NCBI GenBank assembly: GCA_021793575.1
Contig: JAJYSM010000021.1
Location: 1-50,058, forward strand
Reading direction: 5' to 3'
Length of the DNA stretch: 50,058 nucleotides
Origin: Pseudomonadota bacterium
GTDB lineage: Bacteria; Pseudomonadota; Gammaproteobacteria; Xanthomonadales; Rhodanobacteraceae
Under the pieces are notes generated by a model. That model saw only the letters and a list, made by a program, of their open reading frames with translations, had not been told where the DNA came from and did no database searches. Each line of letters begins with the position of its first letter. Position 1 is the first letter of the stretch. Of the stretch, positions 27,962-40,898 are shown piece by piece. The position numbers were made by a program, and so were the translations under genes.

Positions 27962-28972
27962 TCAGATGATGCCGTGGTATTCGCGATACCACGCCACGAA
28001 GCGCGCCACGCCCTCCTCGATCGAAGTGCCGGGTGCGTAGCCGACATCACGCCGCAGCGCGGTGACGTCCGCCCAGGTATCGGGCACGTCGCCGGGCTGC
28101 ATCGGCAGCAGGCGTTTCTCCACCGTGCAGCCCAGCTGCTGTTCCAGCAGCTCGATGAAGCGCAGCAGTTGCACCGGCTGGTCGTTGCCGAGGTTGTAGA
28201 CGCGATACGGCGCGCTCGACGTGCCGGGGTTGGGGTGGCTGGCGTCGTGGGCGGGATCGGGTTCGGCCGGGTGGTCCAGCGTGCGCAGCACGCCTTCGAC
28301 GATGTCGTCGATATAGGTGAAATCGCGGCTGTGCCGGCCGTGGTTGAACACGTCGATCGGTTCGCCGCGGGAGATGCGGTCGGCGAACAGCATCGGTGAC
28401 ATGTCCGGCCGCCCCCACGGCCCGTAGACGGTGAAGAAGCGCAGGCCGGTGGTCGGCAGTCGGTACAGATGGCTGTAAGTATGCGCCATCAGCTCGTTGG
28501 CCTTCTTGCTCGCTGCGTACAGGCTCACCGGATGGTCGACGGCGTCCTCCACCGCGAACGGCAGCTTGCGGTTGGCGCCATACACCGAGCTGGACGAGGC
28601 GTAGACCAGGTGCCCGATGCCGCCATGGCGGCAGGCTTCGAGGATGTTGACGAAGCCGACCAGGTTGCTCTGCACGTAGGCGCGCGGATTCTCGATCGAA
28701 TAGCGCACCCCGGCCTGTGCCGCCAGATGCACTACGCGCTGCGGCCGGAAGGTGGCAAACGCGGCATCCACCGCGGCGCTGTCGGCGAGGTCGGCACGCT
28801 GGTGGGTGTAGCCGGGATGCGCCGCGAAGCGCGCCAGCCGGGCCTCTTTCAGCGCCGGGTCGTAGTAGCTGTTGTGGTTGTCGAAGCCGTGGACGATGTC
28901 ACCGCGTGCCAGCAGCCGCTGCGCCAGGGCGGCGCCGATGAAGCCGGCGGTGCCGGTGACCAGGATGCGCAT
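27962..28972 (-). CDS. NAD-dependent sugar epimerase, UDP-glucuronate 4-epimerase-like
   Basis: A 336-aa extended short-chain dehydrogenase. It has the NAD motif GTAGFIG (7-13), HLAAQAGVRYSIENPRAYVQSNLVGFVNILEACR, the catalytic Tyr-Lys pair (Y152, K156 in SLYAASKKANE) and PTTGLRFFTVYGPWGRPDMSPMLFADRI, which together resemble UDP-glucuronate 4-epimerases (CapI/LspL type). It probably supplies UDP-galacturonate for capsule or LPS. It stands alone, convergent with the hemJ-type gene (10 bp between stops) and divergent from thrS. Substrate specificity is inferred. Confidence 0.85.
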   Translation of the reverse strand: MRILVTGTAGFIGAALAQRLLARGDIVHGFDNHNSYYDPALKEARLARFAAHPGYTHQRADLADSAAVDAAFATFRPQRVVHLAAQAGVRYSIENPRAYVQSNLVGFVNILEACRHGGIGHLVYASSSSVYGANRKLPFAVEDAVDHPVSLYAASKKANELMAHTYSHLYRLPTTGLRFFTVYGPWGRPDMSPMLFADRISRGEPIDVFNHGRHSRDFTYIDDIVEGVLRTLDHPAEPDPAHDASHPNPGTSSAPYRVYNLGNDQPVQLLRFIELLEQQLGCTVEKRLLPMQPGDVPDTWADVTALRRDVGYAPGTSIEEGVARFVAWYREYHGII

Positions 28973-29040
28973 GGGGTGTCCTCGAAATGCCAGATTTCAT
29001 TCTATCGTCCGGCATTGCCAGCCGGTGATGCTGGCGAGGA

Positions 29041-29069
29041 TTGACAGCCGATCCGGGCTAAACTAGCGT
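29041..29069 (+). promoter_or_regulatory. Sigma-70 promoter upstream of the thrS leader
   Basis: A consensus TTGACA (29041-29046), a 17-bp spacer and TAGCGT (29064-29069). Transcription would start near 29076 and run into the terminator-like hairpin at 29180 before thrS. Confidence 0.6.
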
Positions 29070-29179
29070 CTCGTCTCTTCTGCCATGCAAGGCGGCCCGC
29101 GCTGCGCGCCGGCCGAGCGTGCGACATGCCAACTGGCCGCCTCCACCACTGACCTCACGCCGCCTTGTGCCTCCGGACC

Positions 29180-29202
29180 AAAAGGGCGTCAGGCCCTTTT
29201 TT
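29180..29202 (+). terminator. Terminator-like hairpin in the thrS leader (candidate attenuator)
   Basis: AAAAGGGC (29180-29187), a 5-base loop and GCCCTTTT (29193-29200) followed by TT. It lies 20 bp before the thrS ATG and about 105 nt after the likely start of transcription. The upstream gene is on the opposite strand, so the only plus-strand transcript it can end is the thrS leader itself. Either thrS is attenuated or the promoter and terminator define a short RNA of about 125 nt. Confidence 0.6.
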
Positions 29203-29222
29203 GTTTCATCGAGAACCGCTCC

Positions 29223-31124
29223 ATGATTGAAATCACCTTACCCGACGGCAGCAAGCGGCCGTTCGAGCATCCCGTATCCGTGCAGGACGTGGCCGCCTCG
29301 ATCGGCGCCGGTCTGGCCAAGGCGACGCTGGCCGGCAAGGTTGACGGTCGGCTGGTCGACGCCAGTTTTTCGATCGACCACGACGCCACTCTGCAGATCG
29401 TCACCGACAAGAGCCCCGAGGCGCTGGAGATCCTGCGCCATTCCACCGCGCACCTGATGGGGCAGGCGGTGCAGCGGCTGTATCCCGGCGCCCAGGTCAC
29501 CATCGGTCCGGTGATCGACAACGGCTTCTTCTACGACTTCGCCTACGAGCGGCCGTTCACACCAGATGACCTGCCGAAGATCGAGGCGGAGATGGAAAAG
29601 ATCGTCGCCGAGCAGCTGCCGGTGACGCGCAGCGTGAAGTCGCGCGACGAGGCGGTGGCGTTCTTTCGCGGCCTGGGCGAGGAGTACAAGGCGCAGATCA
29701 TCGAGTCGATTCCGGCCAGCGAGCAGCTGTCGCTGTATGCGCAGGGCGAGTTCACCGACCTGTGCCGCGGCCCGCATGTGCCCAACACCGGCAAGCTGCG
29801 CGCGTTCAAGCTGATGAAGGTGGCAGGGGCCTACTGGCGCGGCGATTCGAACAACGCGATGCTCACGCGCATCTACGGCACCGCCTGGCTCAACGACAAG
29901 GATCTGAAGGCCTATCTGTTCCAGCTGGAGGAGGCCGAGAAGCGCGACCACCGCAAGATCGGCAAGCAGCTGGACCTGTTCCACCAGCAGGAAGAGAGCC
30001 CCGGCATGGTGTTCTGGCACCCGAACGGCTGGGCGATCTGGCAGCAGGTCGAGCAGTACATGCGTGGTGTGTACAAGCGCAGCGGCTATCAGGAAGTGCG
30101 CTGCCCGATGGTGCTGGACGTGTCGCTGTGGAAGAAATCCGGCCACTGGGACAACTATGCCGAGAACATGTTCTTCACCGAATCGGAAAAGCACACGTTC
30201 GCGCTGAAGCCGATGAACTGCCCCGGCCACGTGCAGGTCTACAACACCAGCCTGCACAGCTACCGCGAGCTGCCGATCCGCTACGGCGAGTTCGGCGGCT
30301 GCCATCGCAATGAGCCGTCCGGCGCGCTGCACGGCATCATGCGCGTGCGCGCGTTCACCCAGGACGACGGCCATATCTTCTGCACGCCGGCGCAGGTCGA
30401 AGCGGAAGTCACGGCATTCCATGTGCAGGCGATGAAGGTCTATGCCGATTTCGGCTTCACCGACCTGGCCATCAAGCTCGCACTGCGACCGGACAAGCGC
30501 ATCGGTTCGGACGAGTTCTGGGATCGCACTGAGGACATGCTCCGCCGCGCCCTGCGCGCCGCCGGCGTGACGTGGGAGGAGCTGCCGGGCGAGGGCGCGT
30601 TCTACGCACCCAAGATCGAGTATCACCTGAAGGACTCGATCGGCCGTGCCTGGCAGGTGGGTACCATGCAGGTGGATTTCATGATGCCCGAGCGCCTGGG
30701 CGCTGAATACGTGGACGAGCACTCGCAGAAACAGCATCCGGTGATGCTGCACCGGGCGATCGTGGGTTCGATGGAGCGCTTCATCGGCATCCTGATCGAG
30801 CACCATGCCGGCCTGTTGCCGCCGTGGCTGGCGCCGGTGCAAGCGGTGGTGCTCAATATCACCGACGCGCAGAGTGATTATGTCCAGCAGGTAACGCAAA
30901 CCCTTGTCGACAAAGGTTTCCGGGTACAATCGGATTTGCGCAACGAAAAAGTCGGCTATAAAATCCGCGAACACACGATGCAGAAAGTGCCTTACCTCCT
31001 GGTGGTCGGAGACCGCGAGAAGGAAACTGGTGCCGTTTCTGTGCGTACCCGTTCGGGCGAGGATCTGGGCAGCATGCTGCTGGCCGATTTCGTTGAGCGA
31101 CTGGTGACCGAAACCCGGCGCTGA
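29223..31124 (+). CDS. thrS: Threonyl-tRNA synthetase
   Basis: Class II synthetase charging tRNA-Thr. The 633-aa protein has an N-terminal TGS domain ([27 protein letters not shown]), the editing domain with [34 protein letters not shown] (zinc-type HxxxH) and [17 protein letters not shown], the catalytic core with [41 protein letters not shown] and [21 protein letters not shown], and an anticodon-binding C-terminus. The ATG at 29223 is the family start; the frame is open back to 29085 through the leader, but that part is not conserved. First gene of the thrS-infC-rpmI-rplT cluster. Confidence 0.97.
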   Translation: MIEITLPDGSKRPFEHPVSVQDVAASIGAGLAKATLAGKVDGRLVDASFSIDHDATLQIVTDKSPEALEILRHSTAHLMGQAVQRLYPGAQVTIGPVIDNGFFYDFAYERPFTPDDLPKIEAEMEKIVAEQLPVTRSVKSRDEAVAFFRGLGEEYKAQIIESIPASEQLSLYAQGEFTDLCRGPHVPNTGKLRAFKLMKVAGAYWRGDSNNAMLTRIYGTAWLNDKDLKAYLFQLEEAEKRDHRKIGKQLDLFHQQEESPGMVFWHPNGWAIWQQVEQYMRGVYKRSGYQEVRCPMVLDVSLWKKSGHWDNYAENMFFTESEKHTFALKPMNCPGHVQVYNTSLHSYRELPIRYGEFGGCHRNEPSGALHGIMRVRAFTQDDGHIFCTPAQVEAEVTAFHVQAMKVYADFGFTDLAIKLALRPDKRIGSDEFWDRTEDMLRRALRAAGVTWEELPGEGAFYAPKIEYHLKDSIGRAWQVGTMQVDFMMPERLGAEYVDEHSQKQHPVMLHRAIVGSMERFIGILIEHHAGLLPPWLAPVQAVVLNITDAQSDYVQQVTQTLVDKGFRVQSDLRNEKVGYKIREHTMQKVPYLLVVGDREKETGAVSVRTRSGEDLGSMLLADFVERLVTETRR

Positions 31125-31168
31125 GCGCCGAACGGTCAGTTTCATCACTTCTTCTGGAGGATCGTGGT

Positions 31169-31696
31169 ATCGCTACCACCGACAACAAGGGTAATCGTCG
31201 CAACCTGGAAATCCGCGTGCCGCGGGTACGTGTGATCGGTGCCGAGGCGGAACAGCTTGGTATCCTGACTCGCGACGAGGCGCTGGCACTGGCGCAGGAA
31301 GCGGGCATGGATCTGGTCGAGATCCAGCCGAACGGCGATCCGCCGGTCTGCCGCATCATGGATTACGGCAAGTTCAAGTTCGAAGCCCAGAAGAAGGCGC
31401 AGGCCGCCAAGAAGAAGCAGAAGCAGGTCGAGATCAAGGAAGTCAAATTTCGTCCGGTCACGGACGTGGGCGACTACCAGATCAAGCTGCGCAACATGCT
31501 GCGTTTCCTGGAAGAGGGCGACAAGGTCAAGGTCACCATCCGCTTTCGCGGTCGCGAGATGTCGCATCAGGATCTGGGCCAGAACCTGGCCAAGAAAATC
31601 CAGGAAGACGTCGGCGAGAACGGCGTGATCGAGTCGTTCCCGCGGCTGGAAGGTCGCCAGATGGTGATGATGATCGGGCCCAGGAAGAAGCAGTAA
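31169..31696 (+). CDS. infC: Translation initiation factor IF-3, AUC start codon
   Basis: IF3 discriminates against non-standard start codons and splits ribosomes. No ATG, GTG or TTG gives a full-length protein: the first standard one (GTG 31217) falls inside the conserved [19 protein letters not shown]. An ATC at 31169-31171, 8 nt after a strong GGAGG (31156-31160), gives a 175-aa protein whose first 19 residues ([19 protein letters not shown]) match the form of xanthomonad IF3. The N-domain ([26 protein letters not shown]) and C-domain ([31 protein letters not shown]) are complete. An unusual start codon is known in E. coli infC (AUU) and gives autoregulation. Confidence 0.9.
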   Translation: MATTDNKGNRRNLEIRVPRVRVIGAEAEQLGILTRDEALALAQEAGMDLVEIQPNGDPPVCRIMDYGKFKFEAQKKAQAAKKKQKQVEIKEVKFRPVTDVGDYQIKLRNMLRFLEEGDKVKVTIRFRGREMSHQDLGQNLAKKIQEDVGENGVIESFPRLEGRQMVMMIGPRKKQ

Positions 31697-32041
31697 GGCG
31701 AGCGGCGACGCAAGGGGCGCCGTCTGAGGTGTGCAAGATCCCTCCCGACGGACGATGGTTTGGCAGGGATCCAGCTCGGATGCCTGTTCCGGTGCGCTTC
31801 GATGCAAAGCCCGAACCCTCGCATCAGTCCTCTCCCGAAGGGGGCATCGTCAGCATGTCGTGCTGGCACTGAGCTTTGCGAATCCGTATAATCACCGATT
31901 CGACCCGAACGGATGGGTCGTGCACCGATCATGGCAGGACGGAAAGCGTGACCAGACTTCCCTCGGGAAGGCAGTTGCCGCCAGATCAGTCAGAAACCGG
32001 GGCGCTCTCGCATCGAGGCCTCCCATTGATGGAACATTCCC
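31697..32041 (+). promoter_or_regulatory. infC-rpmI gap: promoter and probable L20 autoregulatory leader
   Basis: This 345-bp gap has no gene. It contains a promoter candidate, CTGGCA (31863-31868), an 18-bp spacer and consensus TATAAT (31887-31892), about 150 nt before rpmI. In E. coli and Bacillus the L20 protein represses rpmI-rplT by binding a structured leader in just this position. The ribosome site before the rpmI ATG is weak, as expected for a structure-controlled start. I could not fold the leader. Confidence 0.55.
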
Positions 32042-32239
32042 ATGCCCAAGATCAAGACCAACCGGGCGGCTGCGAAGCGTTTTCGCAAGACCGCGTCGGG
32101 GAAAATCAAGTGCGGCCACGCCTTCAAGTCACACATCCTGACCAAGAAGTCGACCAAGCGTAAGCGCGGTCTGCGTGCACCGAATTATCTGAAAGCGTGC
32201 GACACCAAGGGTGTGGCGCGCATGTTGCCGTACTTGTAA
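32042..32239 (+). CDS. rpmI: 50S ribosomal protein L35
   Basis: The 65-aa basic protein [22 protein letters not shown]... has the invariant family start and the TKRKRGLR and LPYL endings. Length is standard. It lies 16 bp before rplT and would be co-translated with it. Confidence 0.98.
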   Translation: MPKIKTNRAAAKRFRKTASGKIKCGHAFKSHILTKKSTKRKRGLRAPNYLKACDTKGVARMLPYL

Positions 32240-32255
32240 GACGAGGAGATAAACC

Positions 32256-32615
32256 ATGGCTCGTGTAAAGCGTGGCGTTACCGCCCGTCGTCGCCACAAG
32301 AAAGTCATTGGCCGTGCCAAGGGCTATTACAACGCCCGCCGCAAGGTCTTCCGCGTTGCCAACCAGGCCGTCATCAAGGCTGGCCAATACGCCTATATCG
32401 GCCGCAAACAGCGCAAGCGCCAGTTCCGTGCGCTGTGGATCGTCCGCATCAACGCCGCTGCGCGCATGTTCGGGCTGTCGTATAGCCGCCTGATCAATGG
32501 CCTGAGCAAGGCCGGCATCACGGTGGACCGCAAGGTGCTGGCGGACATCGCCGTGCACGACATCAAGGCGTTCGAAGTGATTGCCGAGAAGGCCAAGGCC
32601 AGTCTGGCCGCTTGA
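32256..32615 (+). CDS. rplT: 50S ribosomal protein L20
   Basis: The 119-aa protein begins [35 protein letters not shown], the basic N-terminal arm, followed by the globular domain with [27 protein letters not shown]. It has a strong GAGGAG ribosome site upstream. L20 binds 23S rRNA early in assembly and in other bacteria represses its own operon. A strong terminator follows 42 bp after the stop. Confidence 0.98.
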   Translation: MARVKRGVTARRRHKKVIGRAKGYYNARRKVFRVANQAVIKAGQYAYIGRKQRKRQFRALWIVRINAAARMFGLSYSRLINGLSKAGITVDRKVLADIAVHDIKAFEVIAEKAKASLAA

Positions 32616-32656
32616 TCTGCGGGCGCCTCGGCGCACGCGATATGCTGTAAAGCAAG

Positions 32657-32689
32657 CGGGGAGGAGGCCAACGCCTCCTCCCCGTTTTT
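32657..32689 (+). terminator. Rho-independent terminator after rplT
   Basis: CGGGGAGGAGGC and GCCTCCTCCCCG (32657-32668 and 32673-32684) form a perfect 12-bp stem with a 4-base loop, followed by TTTTT. It ends the thrS-infC-rpmI-rplT unit, so pheST probably has its own promoter or depends on read-through. Confidence 0.95.
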
Positions 32690-32716
32690 GTTTGAGTAAA
32701 GCGCTCTTCGCGTTCG

Positions 32717-33865
<1,149 letters not shown>

Positions 33866-33902
33866 TGGCGTCGAACAAACTCCGCGGGCAGGAACGAGAC
33901 CG

Positions 33903-36281
33903 ATGAAATTCTCCGAAAACTGGCTGCGCGAACTGGTCGAGATCACGGCCGACCGCGCCGCATTGACCCACGCGCTGACCATGGCCGGGCTGGAAGTGGA
34001 AGCACTGAGCGTGCTCGGCGAAAGCGTGGCCGGCGTGGTGGTGGCCGAGATCGTCGCCGCCGAAAAGCATCCGCAAGCCGACCGCCTGCAGGTGTGCACG
34101 GTCAACGCGGGGCAGGGCGAACAGCTGCAAATTGTCTGCGGCGCGCCGAATGCGCGAGTGGGTCTGAAGGCGCCGTTGGCGATGGTTGGCGCGGTCCTGC
34201 CTGGCAATCTCAGGATCAAGCCGGCCGAGCTGCGCGGGGTGGCTTCCAATGGCATGCTGTGTTCGGCGAAAGAGCTGGGGATCGACGCCGACGCCTCCGG
34301 TCTGCTGGAGCTGCCGGCCGATGCTCCGGTTGGCCAGCCGCTGGGCGAATATCTCGGTCTGCCCGACGCCAGCATCGAGCTGAAACTCACACCCAACCGT
34401 CCCGATTGCCTCGGGCTGGTCGGACTGGCGCATGACGTGGCGGCGCTGTTCGGCAGCTCGGTGAAGGTGCCGATCCAGGGCGCAGCGCTCATCACCAGTG
34501 CGGCACGGCGCGGCATCCGGCTTGAGGCGGGCAAGGATGCGCCACGTTATCTGGGCCGCATCGTCGAAGGCATCGATCCGGCGGCGCGCACGCCGCTGTG
34601 GATGGCCGAGCGGCTGCGGCGGTCGGGGCTGCGCTCGATCAGCGCGGTGGTCGACATCACCGCCTACGTGATGCTGGAGCTGGGCCAGCCGATGCACGCG
34701 TTCGACAACGACACGCTGCAGGGCGACATCGTGGTGCGCCACGCGCGTGCGGGCGAGACGCTGAAGCTGCTGGATGGCAGCAACGCCGCGCTGGATGAGA
34801 AATTTGTGCTGATCGCCGATCAGCACAAGGCGTTGGCGGTCGCCGGCATCATGGGCGGCCATGATTCGCGCGTCACCGACGCCACCTGCAACGTCTTCCT
34901 GGAATCGGCGCACTTCGCGCCGGCCGCGATCATGGGGCGCGCGCGCCGGCTCGGGCTGCACACGGACGCCTCGCACCGCTTCGAGCGCGGCGTCGATCCG
35001 CGGCTGCCGCGCCGCGCGCTCGAGCGCGCCACCGAGCTGCTGCTGGCGATTGCCGGCGGCAGCGCCGGCCCGGTGCTGGTCGCGGAAAATGCTGCCGATC
35101 TGCCGCAGCCTGTCGCGGTGACGCTGCGTCGCGCGCGCCTGCAGCGCGTGCTCGGCGTCGGGATCGCCGATGCCGAAGTGCGGCGCATCTTCACGGCGCT
35201 CGGCATGCAGGTGGTCTCGCATGGCGAGGGCTGGAGCATCACCGCGCCGAGCAGCCGCTTCGATATCGAGCGCGAGGAGGACCTGATCGAGGAAGTGGCC
35301 CGCATCTTCGGTTACGACAACATCCCCACGCACACGCCGTCTGGCGCGCTGACGCTGGCGGTCGAGCCGGAGGCGCGCATCGGCGAACTGGCGCTGCGCG
35401 AGCAGTTGGCGGCGCGCGGCTACTACGAAGCGGTCAATCTGTCGTTCGTCGCGGCGGAGCTGCTGGCGCGCTGGGGCTTTCGCGATGGGCTGGTGCCGCT
35501 GGCCAATCCGCTTTCGGCGGATCTGGCGATCATGCGGCCGTCGCTGCTGCCGGGCCTGATCGAGGCGATGCGCCACAACCGCGCGCGCCAGCAGGAGCGG
35601 GTGCGGCTGTTCGAGCTGGCGCGCGTATTCGAACAGGGCAATCCGCCGCGGGAGACGCCAAGCGTGGCCATCGTGGCCTGCGGCAGCGCGCATGCGGAGC
35701 AGTGGGGCGTGCCGTCGCGGCCGCTGGATTTCCACGACATCAAGGGTGAGCTGGATGCGTTGATCGCCTGGGGTGGCGAGCCGCAGCGCTGGTCGGTGCA
35801 TGCCGACGGGCTGCCGGGCTGGCTGCATCCGGGCCGTGCCGCGCGTGTGACGCGCGACGGCGCTACGGTCGGCTTTCTCGGTGCGCTGCACCCGCAGTTG
35901 GCGAAAGCGCTGGATCTTGGCGCCGATGTGCAAGTGCTGGAGCTGGCGCTGGAGCCGCTGCTGGCGCGACGGCTGCCGACGGCACAGGCGGTGTCGCGTT
36001 TTCCCACCGTGCGGCGGGATATCGCCATGGATCTGCCCGAAGAGGTCAGCTGGTCACAGATCGAGCAGGCCGTTCGCGGCACGCTGGGCGCGCGGCTGCA
36101 GGCGCTGCAGCTGTTTGACCGTTACAGTGGCAAGGGTGTCGACGATGGTCGAAAAAGTCTCGCTATGGGCTTGATTTTGCAGGACGCATCACGCACCCTT
36201 ACTGACGACGACGCGGATCGCTGCGTACGCGAAGTGGTAGCTGCGTTGGAGCACACATGCAAGGCCAAGCTGCGGGGATGA
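33903..36281 (+). CDS. pheT: Phenylalanyl-tRNA synthetase beta subunit
   Basis: The 792-aa beta subunit carries editing and tRNA-binding domains: a tRNA-binding OB fold ([23 protein letters not shown]), the B3/B4 editing domain ([24 protein letters not shown]), B5 domain, a catalytic-like core ([25 protein letters not shown]) and the C-terminal ferredoxin-like anticodon-binding domain ([21 protein letters not shown] and the [12 protein letters not shown] region). Length is standard. It stops one base before ihfA, the classical pheST-ihfA operon. Confidence 0.97.
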   Translation: MKFSENWLRELVEITADRAALTHALTMAGLEVEALSVLGESVAGVVVAEIVAAEKHPQADRLQVCTVNAGQGEQLQIVCGAPNARVGLKAPLAMVGAVLPGNLRIKPAELRGVASNGMLCSAKELGIDADASGLLELPADAPVGQPLGEYLGLPDASIELKLTPNRPDCLGLVGLAHDVAALFGSSVKVPIQGAALITSAARRGIRLEAGKDAPRYLGRIVEGIDPAARTPLWMAERLRRSGLRSISAVVDITAYVMLELGQPMHAFDNDTLQGDIVVRHARAGETLKLLDGSNAALDEKFVLIADQHKALAVAGIMGGHDSRVTDATCNVFLESAHFAPAAIMGRARRLGLHTDASHRFERGVDPRLPRRALERATELLLAIAGGSAGPVLVAENAADLPQPVAVTLRRARLQRVLGVGIADAEVRRIFTALGMQVVSHGEGWSITAPSSRFDIEREEDLIEEVARIFGYDNIPTHTPSGALTLAVEPEARIGELALREQLAARGYYEAVNLSFVAAELLARWGFRDGLVPLANPLSADLAIMRPSLLPGLIEAMRHNRARQQERVRLFELARVFEQGNPPRETPSVAIVACGSAHAEQWGVPSRPLDFHDIKGELDALIAWGGEPQRWSVHADGLPGWLHPGRAARVTRDGATVGFLGALHPQLAKALDLGADVQVLELALEPLLARRLPTAQAVSRFPTVRRDIAMDLPEEVSWSQIEQAVRGTLGARLQALQLFDRYSGKGVDDGRKSLAMGLILQDASRTLTDDDADRCVREVVAALEHTCKAKLRG

Positions 36282-36282
36282 G

Positions 36283-36582
36283 ATGGCGCTGACCAAGGCG
36301 GAGATGGCCGAGCGGCTGTTCCTTGAGGTGGGCCTCAACAAGCGTGAAGCGAAGGAATTCGTGGACGCCTACTTCGAGGTCGTCAGGGGGGCACTGGAAA
36401 ACGGCGAGCAGGTGAAGCTGTCCGGCTTCGGCAATTTCGACCTGCGGCTTAAAAACCAGCGGCCGGGTCGCAACCCGAAAACCGGTGAGGAGATTCCGAT
36501 CTCCGCGCGCCGCGTGGTGACGTTTCGACCGGGGCAGAAACTCAAGGTAAGAGTCGAAGGCTATGCTGGATCAAGGGAATAA
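36283..36582 (+). CDS. ihfA: Integration host factor subunit alpha
   Basis: DNA-bending nucleoid protein acting as heterodimer with IhfB. The 99-aa protein begins [55 protein letters not shown] and includes the intercalating-proline arm ([29 protein letters not shown]). It starts one base after pheT and overlaps the next gene by 20 bp. Confidence 0.98.
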   Translation: MALTKAEMAERLFLEVGLNKREAKEFVDAYFEVVRGALENGEQVKLSGFGNFDLRLKNQRPGRNPKTGEEIPISARRVVTFRPGQKLKVRVEGYAGSRE

Positions 36583-36919
36583 CACCGAACTGCCCGCCAT
36601 TCCGGCGAAGCGCTACTTCACCATCGGTGAGGTGGGCGAGCTGTGCGGTGTGAAGCCCCACGTGCTGCGCTACTGGGAGCAGGAGTTTCCCGCGCTGAAT
36701 CCGGTCAAGCGCCGCGGCAACCGCCGCTATTACCAGCGCCATGACGTGCTGATGATCCGGCAGATCCGCTCGCTGCTGTACGAAGAGGGCTTCACCATCA
36801 CCGGTGCGCGGGCGCGGCTGGAAGGCCCGCAGGCGCGCATGGAGGCGAGCATCTCGCACCAGATCGTGCGTCAGGTGCGATTGGAGCTCGAAGAAGTGCT
36901 CACGCTGCTGCGTCGCTGA
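36563..36919 (+). CDS. MerR-family transcriptional regulator (ihfA-linked type)
   Basis: A 118-aa protein with one MerR DNA-binding domain: [71 protein letters not shown] (17-87). A short helical dimerisation tail follows, with no metal-binding cysteines. This small MerR protein occurs after ihfA in many gammaproteobacteria; its ligand and targets are unknown. It starts at ATG 36563, inside the ihfA 3' end. Confidence 0.9.
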   Translation: MLDQGNNTELPAIPAKRYFTIGEVGELCGVKPHVLRYWEQEFPALNPVKRRGNRRYYQRHDVLMIRQIRSLLYEEGFTITGARARLEGPQARMEASISHQIVRQVRLELEEVLTLLRR

Positions 36920-36929
36920 GTCCATTGGC

Positions 36930-36959
36930 TTCCGGCAACTGCCGCGAAGCTGCTAGAAT
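36930..36959 (+). promoter_or_regulatory. Candidate promoter for tRNA-Pro
   Basis: TTCCGG (36930-36935), an 18-bp spacer and TAGAAT (36954-36959). This would start transcription about 12 bp before the tRNA, a typical distance. The -35 is weak, and the tRNA may also be read from the pheST-ihfA transcript. Confidence 0.45.
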
Positions 36960-36977
36960 CCGCATTCGCTGTTTCGT

Positions 36978-37054
36978 CGGGGCGTAGCGCAGCCTGGTAG
37001 CGCATCTGCCTGGGGGGCAGAGGGTCGTGGGTTCGAATCCCGCCGCCCCGACCA
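36978..37054 (+). tRNA. tRNA-Pro (anticodon GGG)
   Basis: A 77-nt cloverleaf with encoded CCA. The acceptor stem pairs CGGGGCG with CGCCCCG. The D-loop contains AGCCTGGTA, and the anticodon stem is TCTGC/GCAGA around the loop CTGGGGG, placing GGG at 37012-37014. The T-arm has GTGGG-TTCGAAT-CCCGC. It follows the merR gene as in many gammaproteobacteria. Confidence 0.98.
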
Positions 37055-37073
37055 ATGCAGCATCTCTCAAAGA

Positions 37074-37097
37074 AAACGGCGCCGCAGGGCGCCGTTT
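37074..37097. terminator. Bidirectional terminator between tRNA-Pro and serA
   Basis: AAACGGCGCC and GGCGCCGTTT (37074-37083 and 37088-37097) form a perfect 10-bp stem around GCAG. On the minus strand it is followed by a T-rich stretch (GTTTTCTTTG), suiting serA; on the plus strand the T tract is weaker. Confidence 0.8.
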
Positions 37098-37126
37098 CCG
37101 TTTCCGCGATGGCGCAGCCGTCGCGG

Positions 37127-38359
37127 TCAGTACAGCACCCGGCTGCGCAAGGTGCCGGGGATCGCGGCAAGCTGGGCCTTCAGCGCGGTGGCCTGCACCG
37201 CGTCGGCGGTGACGTCGATCACCACGTAGCCGACCTCGGCATCGGTCTGCAGGAACTGCGCGTCGATGTTGATGTTGCCGGAGGAGAACAGCTCGTTGAT
37301 GCGCGACAGCATGCCCGGCACATTGCGATGGATATGCAGCAGCCGGCGGCTGTGCGGGTGTTCGGGCAGGGTGACTTCGGGGAAGTTGACCGCCGACAGG
37401 GTGGAGCCGTTGTCGCTGTAGCGGATCAGCTTGTTGGCCACCTCGATGCCGATATTGTCCTGTGCTTCCAGCGTGCTGCCACCGATGTGCGGGGTCAGGA
37501 TGACGTTGTCCATGCCGATCAGCGGCGACACGAAGGCGTCGTCGTTGCCCTTGGGTTCCAGCGGGAAAACGTCTACTGCGGCACCGGCCAGGTGACCTTG
37601 CCGCAGAGCCCCGGCGAGCGCCGCGATATCCACCACGCTGCCGCGCGAAGCATTGATCAGCATGCTGCCCGCGCGCATGCGCGCCAGCTGCGCGGAGCCG
37701 ATCATCATCTGCGTGGCGGGGGTTTCCGGTACGTGCAGGGTGACCACGTCGGCGCGTTCGAGCAGCTCGTCCAGGCCGGATACGGCGCGCGCATTGCCCA
37801 GCGAGAGCTTGCTTTCGATGTCGTGGAAAATCACCCGCATGCCCAGGCTCTCGGCCAGCACGCCCACCTGGGTGCCGATGTGGCCGTAGCCGACGATGCC
37901 CAGCACCTTGTCGCGCGTCTCGTAGCTGCCGGCCGCCGATTTTGTCCAGCCGCCGCGATGGCACAGCGCGTTCTTTTGCGGAATGCCTCGTAGCAGCATG
38001 ATCGCCTCGGCAATCACCAACTCGGCAACGCTACGCGTATTCGAGTAGGGCGCATTGAACACCGGCACGCCGAGCTTCCGCGCCGCCGTCAGGTCGACCT
38101 GATTGGTGCCGATGCAGAAGCAGCCCACGGCGATCAGGCGCTTGGCCTGCGTCAGCACGTCCTCACTGAGCTGGGTGCGCGAGCGGATGCCGACGATATG
38201 CGCATCGGCAATGCGCTGCTTGAGTTCGGCTTCCGGCAGCGACTTGCTGTGCAGTTCGACCTGGGTGTAGCCGGCGCGATGAAAGCAGTCCACTGCGCTG
38301 GCGCTGACGCCTTCCAGCATCAGCACCTTGATGTCTTGTCGCGGATACGAGGTTTGCAT
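37127..38359 (-). CDS. serA: D-3-phosphoglycerate dehydrogenase
   Basis: First step of serine synthesis, oxidising 3-phosphoglycerate with NAD. The 410-aa protein equals E. coli SerA in length. It has the substrate domain (KRLIAVGCFCIGTNQVDLTAA), the NAD-binding GYGHIG (157-162), catalytic-region FNAPYSNTRSVAELVIAEAI and DNVILTPHIGGSTLEAQDNIG, and a C-terminal ACT domain from about 335 for serine feedback. ATG at 38359; the frame is open much farther but antisense to the next gene. It is divergent from a D-2-hydroxyglutarate dehydrogenase-like gene. Confidence 0.96.
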   Translation of the reverse strand: MQTSYPRQDIKVLMLEGVSASAVDCFHRAGYTQVELHSKSLPEAELKQRIADAHIVGIRSRTQLSEDVLTQAKRLIAVGCFCIGTNQVDLTAARKLGVPVFNAPYSNTRSVAELVIAEAIMLLRGIPQKNALCHRGGWTKSAAGSYETRDKVLGIVGYGHIGTQVGVLAESLGMRVIFHDIESKLSLGNARAVSGLDELLERADVVTLHVPETPATQMMIGSAQLARMRAGSMLINASRGSVVDIAALAGALRQGHLAGAAVDVFPLEPKGNDDAFVSPLIGMDNVILTPHIGGSTLEAQDNIGIEVANKLIRYSDNGSTLSAVNFPEVTLPEHPHSRRLLHIHRNVPGMLSRINELFSSGNINIDAQFLQTDAEVGYVVIDVTADAVQATALKAQLAAIPGTLRSRVLY

Positions 38360-38482
38360 ATGGCCGTCCAGGCAGGTCAAGGCGATTACTATGCCAGAGC
38401 CGGAGGCAAAATTGCGGCAATGCAACAGTAGACGCGGCGCGGTGCGGCTGGCAGGCTGCGCGGAGATCCCCGGAGTCCCTGC

Positions 38483-40895
<2,413 letters not shown>

Positions 40896-40898
40896 GTC

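Noticed and set aside
29085-29222. ThrS N-terminal extension from ATG 29085
   Set aside because: The added residues are encoded by the leader and the terminator-like hairpin, and the TGS domain starts at 29223. The frame is better viewed as a possible leader peptide.
29076-29222. T-box riboswitch before thrS
   Set aside because: T-boxes are largely restricted to Gram-positive bacteria, and no T-box sequence or specifier loop is seen; only the terminator is present.
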